Made by a program: the position numbers and the translations under genes
From: CAYRNR01 sp964425605
GTDB taxonomy: Bacteria > Myxococcota_A > UBA796 > UBA9615 > CAYRNR01
NCBI GenBank assembly: GCA_964425605.1
Contig: CAYRNR010000001.1
Coordinates: 1 to 64,000, forward strand
DNA length: 64,000 bases
Direction: 5' to 3'
The notes under the pieces: model-generated
Databases searched by the model: none
What the model was told of the DNA's origin: nothing
Seen by the model: the letters and a program-made list of their open reading frames with translations, nothing else
Shown: in pieces, positions 57,609 to 64,000 of the stretch
Layout: the number at the start of each line of letters is the position of its first letter
How positions within the stretch are numbered: the stretch's first letter is position 1

Positions 57609-58139
57609 ATGAGACTCATCTGTTCGTATTGTCGCCGCGAGTATGGCGAGACCGAACCGCTGGCCGAAGACGGGCCCAGCCACGGGATCTGTGAGGCCTG
57701 CTTCGAGCACTACAGCGCTCAGTGGGATGGCCAGGCGATCGAGGATTACCTGGAAGGATTTCCCTTCCCGGTGCTGGCCGTGGGCGCGGACAGCCGCATC
57801 GCGGCGGTCAACGAACTCGCCTCTTCCTTCGTGGATCGTCCGAAGCGGAAGATGCGCGGATTCCTCGGCGGCGAGGCCATGGAGTGCGTCCACGCGCGTT
57901 TGCCCGAAGGGTGTGGTCGAACCGAGCACTGCAGGACCTGCACCATCCGCCGAACGGTGATGGACTCCCACGAGTCGGGACGTTCCCATCGCCGGGTCCT
58001 CACGACGCTGAACCGTGAGGACGGTCCCGTGCAGTTCTGGGTGTCCACGGAGCTGCTCGTTCCCCCGGAGGGGGACGTCGCGGTGGTGATCGTGACCGTC
58101 GAGGAGATCGACACCGAGGCCGCGCCCCCGAGCTCCTGA
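57609..58139 (+). CDS. PAS-domain protein with zinc-ribbon-like N-terminus and Cys cluster
   Basis: A 176-residue cytoplasmic protein. The N-terminus has two Cys pairs (ICSYCRREYG and GICEACFEHY) that could bind zinc. A PAS-like domain follows (FPFPVLAVGADSRIAAVNELA). Its end holds a four-Cys cluster, ECVHARLPEGCGRTEHCRTC, a pattern seen in PAS sensors that may hold a metal or Fe-S centre. No output domain is attached, so it would signal by protein contact. ATG 57609 has GAGGGGC upstream. Confidence 0.75.
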   Translation: MRLICSYCRREYGETEPLAEDGPSHGICEACFEHYSAQWDGQAIEDYLEGFPFPVLAVGADSRIAAVNELASSFVDRPKRKMRGFLGGEAMECVHARLPEGCGRTEHCRTCTIRRTVMDSHESGRSHRRVLTTLNREDGPVQFWVSTELLVPPEGDVAVVIVTVEEIDTEAAPPSS

Positions 58140-58157
58140 CCGCGCTCCCGGCGAGAC

Positions 58158-59261
58158 TCAGCGCGCCGGCGTCAGCGGCCACCAGACCGGGCACGGCGTG
58201 GAACCGGACCACAGCCTGGCGCCGCTGGCCGTGGCGTACACCCCGGCCCTGTCGCCGCTACAGGCGATGAAGGTGCCGCTGCCCCACGTGAGCGACAGGT
58301 CGCCATGCTTGCCGAGCCCCTCCACGGCCTGCCAGCGCCCATCCCGATCGATCAGCAGGGGGGCCTGGAAGATCTGCCCCTCCAGCCAGATGAAGGGCAT
58401 CGCGTACCGGGCGCCCTCCATCTGGATACGACCCCACTCCACGTACTCGTCCACGGAGAGCTTCGCGAGCGTGGGGTCCTGCCGCGCCTCGGGGATCGGT
58501 TCGAGGTCGAACGTGCCGTGGCCCCCGTGCTGGTGGACCTTGATCACCGGGACGTTCCACCCGTCGCCGTCCCTGACACACATCGGCGGGGAGGTCCCCT
58601 CGCGCAGGTATGCCACCTCGGCCGCGTCGGGCATCCAGCCGCCGCCGGTCCGCCGGTATCGCATGCACAGGGCCGTGGCTGCCGCGTACTGGTACTCCTC
58701 CTCGTCCAGGGAGAGCCGGTCCCCCTCCACCACGTAGCCCACCCAACCGCTGTCGGGATCGGTGATCGGCTCGGAGAAGTCGGCGGCCAGGGCGATCAGC
58801 GCGCCGTCTGCGCCGTACCCCACCGCTTCGAGGTCACCGCGGAGACCCGTCTCGACGGCCAGCGGAGTGACCTCGTGGGATGCCGTGTCCACCTCGAACA
58901 GGGCCTCGCCCATCTTGACCACCACCTTGGCCCCCTGTGGTGAGGGGCCGAGCACGACGTCGTCGTGGCACGGCGTCGGCAGCGTCGCGAGGAGTTCGGG
59001 CGGGCCCTCGCTGCCGGGCTGGATGCGGGACCATCGACACGCGCCCTCCACCGTGGCGAAGACCGCCACGGCCGCCGACGCCTCCTCGAGGGGCGGGGGA
59101 GGCTCGGCCGCGGTCTGGGGCTCCACCGCCTCCGGCGCCAGCGCGTCGGTGGGCGGTCCGGAGGGATTCGACACGTCGGCGGGGTCGGACGAAACGGAGC
59201 CCGGACCGCCGCAGCAGGCGGCGAGGGCGAGGCACGGCAACCACGACAGGCAACGGGGCAA
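58158..59261 (-). CDS. Lipoprotein of unknown function
   Basis: A 367-residue lipoprotein (lipobox ALAAC, followed by a second Cys). A Pro/Ala/Glu-rich linker (to about residue 60) precedes a mainly beta domain with Gly/Asp turns (GRQPGSEG-like loops, VVVKMGEALFEVDTASHEV, LSLTWGSGTFIACSGDRAGVYATASGARLWSG), possibly a small propeller. No family recognised. The TTG start has GAGGAGA six bases upstream. It follows the AgmX-like gene by 15 bases and is probably co-transcribed with it. Confidence 0.62.
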   Translation of the reverse strand: MPRCLSWLPCLALAACCGGPGSVSSDPADVSNPSGPPTDALAPEAVEPQTAAEPPPPLEEASAAVAVFATVEGACRWSRIQPGSEGPPELLATLPTPCHDDVVLGPSPQGAKVVVKMGEALFEVDTASHEVTPLAVETGLRGDLEAVGYGADGALIALAADFSEPITDPDSGWVGYVVEGDRLSLDEEEYQYAAATALCMRYRRTGGGWMPDAAEVAYLREGTSPPMCVRDGDGWNVPVIKVHQHGGHGTFDLEPIPEARQDPTLAKLSVDEYVEWGRIQMEGARYAMPFIWLEGQIFQAPLLIDRDGRWQAVEGLGKHGDLSLTWGSGTFIACSGDRAGVYATASGARLWSGSTPCPVWWPLTPAR

Positions 59262-59276
59262 GGCGATCTCCTCGTC

Positions 59277-60068
59277 TCAGGGGGCCTCGAGGGTGGCCAC
59301 GATGTGCGTGGTCTCCCCCTCGAACGGCGGGAACATGATGCGGCCGATCTCGTGACGGACGCAATCGCCCACCTCGGCTTCGCGCACCTGCTCGTCCTCG
59401 ACGGTCACGTCCGAGATGCTCCCGTCGGGGTGCACGTTCATGCGCACGCGGATCTCCGGGGGAAGGGGAGCCGAGGACTGCGCCAGGCACCGCTTCACGC
59501 TCGCGTTTCCGGCGACGATCGGCTGAATGATCGTGGGCACGAAGAGGTCCTCGGCCGTGGGCGGGGGCATCCGGGGGATCTGGACGCCGTTGCCTGGATC
59601 GGAGACCGGATCGGAGGCGGAAGGGGGGCCCAGCAGGTGGGCCAGGTGCTCTCGCAACAGCGCCTCGTATCCTGCAGGGTCGGTCTGCATCGGCGCCGCG
59701 CCCTCCATGGCCACGGCGATGGAGCCGAGCACGTGCTCACGGTTGCGGTCGCCGGCCTTCATGGTGATCCGCTTGCACCAGCCGTGGCCGACCAGGACGA
59801 TCCGCTGAAAATCCGCCTGGTCGAGGATGTACGAGAGGTCGCCCACGAGCACGCTCTCCCGCGCGTCCTCCCCGGGGGTGCCCAGCGCCACCGTGGCGAC
59901 CAGGTACTCCGAGCGGAAGGGCTCCACCAACGCGTTGTAGAGATCCGGATCGTCCTGGGGACACGTCACGAAGACCAGGGAGATCCGGTCGTCGTCCTCC
60001 TCGGCGGCCGCCACGGCGGCGAACCCCAACACGGCGGCCAGCGCGAAGGACCATCGGATGTGGGACAT
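59277..60068 (-). CDS. Exported protein with AgmX/PglI-like C-terminal domain
   Basis: A 263-residue protein with a signal peptide (FALAAVLGFAAVAAA). The first half (ISLVFVTCPQDDPDLYNALVEPF, IVLVGHGWCKRITM) is an alpha/beta segment without a recognised active site. The C-terminal part fits the AgmX/PglI pattern of myxobacteria: NASVKRCLAQ, RVRMNVHPDGSISDVTVEDE, VGDCVRHEIGRIMFPPFEG, related to TonB-like C-terminal domains. It is probably periplasmic, in a cell-envelope assembly or motility-type complex. ATG 60068 has GGAGGG upstream. Confidence 0.72.
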   Translation of the reverse strand: MSHIRWSFALAAVLGFAAVAAAEEDDDRISLVFVTCPQDDPDLYNALVEPFRSEYLVATVALGTPGEDARESVLVGDLSYILDQADFQRIVLVGHGWCKRITMKAGDRNREHVLGSIAVAMEGAAPMQTDPAGYEALLREHLAHLLGPPSASDPVSDPGNGVQIPRMPPPTAEDLFVPTIIQPIVAGNASVKRCLAQSSAPLPPEIRVRMNVHPDGSISDVTVEDEQVREAEVGDCVRHEIGRIMFPPFEGETTHIVATLEAP

Positions 60069-60200
60069 GGCGACCCTCCTCCCTCCATTGAACTACGCCC
60101 GGGCCTCGACAGTCACGCCCCGGGCCACGGCTCCGCGCCAGAACGTCCTACCCAGCCACCGCGGATCGGTTGTATAGAGTCCTCGCGATCGGGAGGTCCC

Positions 60201-62723
60201 ATGCGATTCCTGTACATCCCCCTGGCCCTGGTGTGGCTCGCTGGCTGCTGCGGCGATCCGCCGGTGTGGCTGTCCATCGAGCCGATCCACCTCGAGGAGG
60301 GCTCGGGCGAGTTCGAGCTGCTCGAGTGGGTGGCCGAGCCCGGCGACGACCTGACCTTCGACGCGGTCTGCGACGACGAGGGGCTCATCGCCTACACCGA
60401 GGGCAGCCTGCTGCTGCTGCAGGCGCAGCCGGGCTGGGAGGGCGTCGCGGACGTGGTGCTGACGGTGACCGACGACTGCGACCGGTCCGTCGAGACCCTT
60501 GTCGAGGTGACCGTCGGCGAGCCGGTGGGCGACGACGACGACGACGACACGGTCGACCCTTACGTCGATCCCTGCGGCGTGACCTTCGTGTACGAGGCAC
60601 AGACGGATCCGGACAAGGTGGCCGTGGTCGGCACCTTCAACGGCTGGAACACCGACGCGCACCTGCTCGAGGAGCAGCAGGACGGCAGCTGGACCCTGTT
60701 CGTGCCCGGCGAGGAGTGGGTGGCCGGGGCCCACCCCTACAAGTTCGTGGAGATGTCCGGCGCCTACGAGGCGTACAACTGTGATGCGCGCGCGCCGCTG
60801 ATCCACTGCGAGGAGGGCTACAAGGAGCCCTCGGACACCTCGTGGACCCAGGACTGCACCGCGGGCAACGACTCGTGCAACTCCATGCTGGTGGTGGGGG
60901 ACTTCGACCAGCCGCGGCTGGTGGTCGCCGACCTGACCATCGACGCGGCGGCCGGCAGCGTCGCGCTGACCACCGACTTCCTCGTCGGCTGCGCCGGGGA
61001 CGGTCCGGGCACCATCCGCGTGGAACTCGACGGCACCGAAGTCAGCTCCACGGACGGCATCTCCTCGAACACCACGACCCTCACCGACCTGGCTCAGGGC
61101 CGGCACACCCTGACCGTGACCGGGGCGGACACGGCCGGCCGCGGGGCCGACTCGCTCCACGTGCCGCTGTGGATCGAGGACTCCGACGGCTGGGCGCGCG
61201 GCGTCATGTACTACGCGTTCATGGATCGCTTCGCCAACGGCGACGCCTCCATCGACACCTCCGAGGGCGCCACGTATGAGCTCGGCGGCTACATGGGCGG
61301 CGACCTGCAGGGGCTCATCGACGCGCTGGACTACCTGCAGGACCTGGGCGTGAACATCATCTGGATCTCCAACCCCCAGGACAACGCCGAGGGACCGTGG
61401 GGCGGCGACTGCGGCACCTACTCGGGCTACCACGGCTACTGGCCCGACGACGCCTTTGCCGTGGAGGAGCACTACGGCGGCGACCAGGCCCTGCGCGACC
61501 TGGTGGCCCAGGCCCACGCCCGCGGCATCCGCGTGGTCATGGACTGGGTGTGCAACCACGTCCACGAGGACCACCCCTACTACCTCGACCACGCCGCGGA
61601 CTGGTTCAACGAGCAGATCCTGTGCAAGGTGGGCGACGACTACTCCAACTTCGATCTGATCCCCGAGACCTGCTGGTTCGCCGAGTACCTGCCCGACATC
61701 CGCTACTACGAGCCCGCCGCCCTCGAAGCCATGGTGGAGGACGCGCTGTGGTGGGCCCGCACCTACGATCTCGACGGCTTCCGCGTGGACGGGGCCAAGC
61801 ACGTGCCGCACTCGGTGATCTGGAACGTCACCTCGCGGATCGAGCAGGAGATCGAGCACGGCGCCGCGGGCGGGAGCTTCGAGTTCTACACCGTGGGCGA
61901 GACGTTCACCTTCGACCGCGACCTGATCGTGGCCTACGTCAACGAGCACGAGCTCGACGCCCAGTTCGACTTCCCCCTGTACGGCACGCTACGCGCGGCG
62001 TTCGTGGACGACTCGGCCACGCTGCAGGACCTCCACGCCTCCATGGCCGAGTCCAACGCCAGCTACGGCGGCGCGTTGATGAGCACGTTCCTGGGCAACC
62101 ACGACGTCTCGCGGTTCGTGTCCTACGGCCAGGAGGGCGGCTGGGCCGACTCCGAGGAGTCCGCGTGTGTCATCGCCGACACCATCGGTGATCCGTGGTG
62201 GTACGGCCGGCTGCAGCTGGCCTGGACCTACCTGATGACCCAGCCCGGGATCCCGCTGATCTACTACGGCGACGAGATCGGCATGCCCGGCTACCGCGAT
62301 CCCGACAACCGCCACCCCCTGTGGTGGTACTCCTCGACCATCGCCGACGGTACCGGCGGCTCGTTCGGCGTCGCCGACTTCGCCGCGGGCCTCTACCACG
62401 CCGACATGGAGCCCGTGCTGTGGCACGTCGCCACCCTGGGCCAGGCCCGCGCCGAGCACCCGGCCCTGTGGTCGGGCACCGAGGTGGAGTGGTGGACCGA
62501 CGCCGACACGCTGGGCTTCGCCCGGGTCTCCGGCGCCGATCAGGCGCTGGTCATCCTCCACCGCGGTTGGTGGGACACCACGCTGGACAACGGCCTGTCC
62601 TTCGCCGGCCTCGACGCCGACGGCACCTACACGGACCTGCTCACCGGCGAGACCTTCGAGGCCTCGGGGGACACGATCTCCGTGTTCATGCCCGGGAACT
62701 CGTCGAGGGTGCTGGTGAAGTAG
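60201..62723 (+). CDS. GH13 alpha-amylase-family lipoprotein with N-terminal glucan-binding domain
   Basis: An 840-residue lipoprotein (lipobox WLAGC). An Ig-like domain (about 25-105), an acidic run (GDDDDDDT) and a CBM48/E-set-like domain (DKVAVVGTFNGWNTDAHLL) precede a GH13 barrel: MDWVCNHVHED, DGFRVDGAKHV (nucleophile), YTVGETFTFD (acid) and FLGNHDVSR. A C-terminal beta domain closes the chain. The enzyme should act on alpha-glucans at the cell surface. It is the third GH13 enzyme in the window. ATG 60201 has GGGAGG upstream. Confidence 0.9.
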   Translation: MRFLYIPLALVWLAGCCGDPPVWLSIEPIHLEEGSGEFELLEWVAEPGDDLTFDAVCDDEGLIAYTEGSLLLLQAQPGWEGVADVVLTVTDDCDRSVETLVEVTVGEPVGDDDDDDTVDPYVDPCGVTFVYEAQTDPDKVAVVGTFNGWNTDAHLLEEQQDGSWTLFVPGEEWVAGAHPYKFVEMSGAYEAYNCDARAPLIHCEEGYKEPSDTSWTQDCTAGNDSCNSMLVVGDFDQPRLVVADLTIDAAAGSVALTTDFLVGCAGDGPGTIRVELDGTEVSSTDGISSNTTTLTDLAQGRHTLTVTGADTAGRGADSLHVPLWIEDSDGWARGVMYYAFMDRFANGDASIDTSEGATYELGGYMGGDLQGLIDALDYLQDLGVNIIWISNPQDNAEGPWGGDCGTYSGYHGYWPDDAFAVEEHYGGDQALRDLVAQAHARGIRVVMDWVCNHVHEDHPYYLDHAADWFNEQILCKVGDDYSNFDLIPETCWFAEYLPDIRYYEPAALEAMVEDALWWARTYDLDGFRVDGAKHVPHSVIWNVTSRIEQEIEHGAAGGSFEFYTVGETFTFDRDLIVAYVNEHELDAQFDFPLYGTLRAAFVDDSATLQDLHASMAESNASYGGALMSTFLGNHDVSRFVSYGQEGGWADSEESACVIADTIGDPWWYGRLQLAWTYLMTQPGIPLIYYGDEIGMPGYRDPDNRHPLWWYSSTIADGTGGSFGVADFAAGLYHADMEPVLWHVATLGQARAEHPALWSGTEVEWWTDADTLGFARVSGADQALVILHRGWWDTTLDNGLSFAGLDADGTYTDLLTGETFEASGDTISVFMPGNSSRVLVK

Positions 62724-62724
62724 G

Positions 62725-63639
62725 CTACGCCTTCTTGAGCGGGTAGCTCGTCACGATCTCCGGGATCAGGGCCGACACCTCGCTCAGGAGGAACAGATCG
62801 TCCTCCACGAACGCCTGGCGGTTCACGGCGAAGGAGTCCATGTAGACCACACCCACGACGGTGTTGCGCTCACCGCGCACGGGCACGGCGGCGGCGGTGC
62901 CGAGGTTGGCGTTGGGCGGGAGCTCGTTGCGGATGATGGACTTGCGCTGGGCCATGGCCGCAGAGATGGCGGGGATGTAGGGGCGCTCCGTGTGGTCCTC
63001 GGCCGGCACGTCCTCGGACACCCACGCGTCGAGCTTGCCGACCTTGTCCCCCTCCAGGACACGGATGACCATGCAGCGGTCGGGGTGGACGAACTGCTGG
63101 ATGCCGTCGAGGGCGGCGCGCACCGTGGCCTGGGGATCGCCCTTGCGCACCACGCGCTGAAAGCTGGAGAGCCAGCGGGCCTGCTCCAGCTTGCGGCCCA
63201 CGCTCAGATCGTCCACGTCGATGACCTCGCCCTTGTCGATCATCTCCTGCACCGGGCGCGGCTTGCCCGGGGCGGCCAATCGCTGGGTCTCTGCGGCGAC
63301 GATGGCCGGCTCCACCACCCTGCGGTCGAGCACCCCGTCGGAGACCAGCTGCTCGTCCGTGGTCACCTCCAGGTGGGTCTCGCCGATCTGGATGTGGTCG
63401 CCCATGGCCAGCGGCGCCTCGTGCACCTTTTCGCCGTTGACGTACACGCCGTTGTGGCTCTGCAGGTCGGTGATCCGGTACTCCTGGCCGGTCCAGCGGA
63501 TCGCGGCGTGGCGGCGGGAGACCCGGTCCTCCACGAGCTGGACGAGGTTGTTGGGCCCGCGGCCCACGGTGAGATTGCGTTCGCCGAGACGGAAGGTCGC
63601 GCCCTCGTGGACGCCGTCTCGGATGATCAGGATGGCCAT
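62725..63639 (-). CDS. FHA-GAF signalling protein
   Basis: A 304-residue cytoplasmic protein. The N-terminal FHA domain (1-95) has the phosphothreonine-binding signature VGRGPNNLVQL, RVSRRHAAI and DLQSHNGVYVNG. A linker with a DVDDL run leads to a GAF domain (about 150-300; GERNTVVGVVYMDSFAVNRQAF). It likely reads Thr phosphorylation made by kinases such as the one at 31123. ATG 63639 has GGAG upstream. It is convergent with the amylase gene, one base apart, and divergent from the cytochrome. Confidence 0.9.
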   Translation of the reverse strand: MAILIIRDGVHEGATFRLGERNLTVGRGPNNLVQLVEDRVSRRHAAIRWTGQEYRITDLQSHNGVYVNGEKVHEAPLAMGDHIQIGETHLEVTTDEQLVSDGVLDRRVVEPAIVAAETQRLAAPGKPRPVQEMIDKGEVIDVDDLSVGRKLEQARWLSSFQRVVRKGDPQATVRAALDGIQQFVHPDRCMVIRVLEGDKVGKLDAWVSEDVPAEDHTERPYIPAISAAMAQRKSIIRNELPPNANLGTAAAVPVRGERNTVVGVVYMDSFAVNRQAFVEDDLFLLSEVSALIPEIVTSYPLKKA

Positions 63640-63712
63640 GTTGTTCTCCAGCAGGTGCCCGACAGGGTACCATTCCCATCCATCGACTCCCATCCATCCA
63701 CGAGGTGATTCC

Positions 63713-64000
63713 ATGAGCAGGACGAGAAATACCCTGGTGACGCTGACGGTGACCGCGGCCGCGATGATGATCGTGGGCCTGATGGACGGGGCACCGGCGA
63801 GCGCGGGGCCGGACGGGGCGGGCATGTACGCCCGGTACTGTGCCCTGTGCCACGGCGCGGACGGGGCGGGGTACGCGTCGGGCAACGCCCCGTCGCTGTC
63901 CAACCAGGACTTCCTGGTCATCGCCAGCGATCGGTTCATCCGCCACGCCGTCGAGCACGGCCGCCCGGGCACGGCCATGTCCGCCTGGGGGGTGTTCTAC
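63713..64000 (+). CDS. Cytochrome c, start only (runs off the window)
   Basis: 96 codons are visible with no stop. After a signal peptide (TLVTLTVTAAAMMIVGL) comes the heme-binding CALCHG (CXXCH), then GYASGNAPSLSNQDFL, a class I cytochrome c pattern. A distal Met is possible at TAMSAWG. It would carry electrons in the periplasm. ATG 63713 has GAGGTGA upstream. This gene is partial because the window ends inside it. Confidence 0.9.
   Translation, partial: MSRTRNTLVTLTVTAAAMMIVGLMDGAPASAGPDGAGMYARYCALCHGADGAGYASGNAPSLSNQDFLVIASDRFIRHAVEHGRPGTAMSAWGVFY

Overview
The window is high-GC DNA (by eye about 70%) from a Gram-negative bacterium. It carries heptose genes for lipopolysaccharide, outer-membrane beta-barrels, about ten lipoproteins with a recognisable lipobox, a flagellin gene and a c-type cytochrome. 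MopE-like Cys/Asp repeats, a Ser/Thr kinase with a PEGA domain, an AgmX-like C-terminus and Asp-rich linkers in many secreted proteins suggest a myxobacterium-like (former Deltaproteobacteria) lineage. That placement is inference. I see no tRNA, rRNA, CRISPR array, insertion sequence or integrase. Long antisense open frames are common because of the GC content and were left out.

Layout. 92-3158: a small membrane protein, an MFS transporter and a homoserine-kinase-like phosphotransferase. 3201-13474: a self-contained conflict-system island made of two convergent operons. On the plus strand are a CHAT protease and a large alpha/beta hydrolase. On the minus strand are a caspase-VMAP protein, a MoxR ATPase and a 1337-residue vWA / degenerate caspase / metallo-beta-lactamase fusion. 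The same 13-base promoter-like element starts both operons. 13576-20584: secreted proteins, a chorismatase-like enzyme and two divergent beta-propeller proteins. 20606-25027: hldE-hldD-gmhA plus a coupled metallophosphoesterase lipoprotein. 25035-27015: a flagellin whose surface region is a von Willebrand A domain, with a near-consensus sigma-28 promoter about 470 nt upstream. 27106-28668: a carotenoid hydratase-like membrane protein carrying a 16-cysteine insertion.

28682-34501: a zinc peptidase, a barrel-like protein, a Ser/Thr kinase and an arylsulfotransferase lipoprotein. 34588-41654: SixA, then a four-gene chain (ECF sigma, zinc-finger/FecR anti-sigma, barrel protein, MopE-like lipoprotein) in which every stop overlaps the next start, and a divergent sulfatase-like membrane hydrolase. 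41693-47189: a secreted amylase, wecB, aroA and a fused aroE-aroK. 47414-49698: a small regulator and a GAF/sigma-54 activator, with two candidate operator sites upstream. 49705-54236: an alpha-glucan operon (debranching lipoprotein, porin, small lipoprotein). 54366-64000: Asp-rich lipoproteins, a DUF1846 protein, a PAS/metal-site protein, an AgmX-like protein, a third GH13 enzyme, an FHA-GAF protein and the start of a cytochrome c.

The strongest candidates for something new are the VMAP-type island with its unusual fusion, the vWA flagellin with its long leader, and the cysteine-rich insertion in the carotenoid enzyme.
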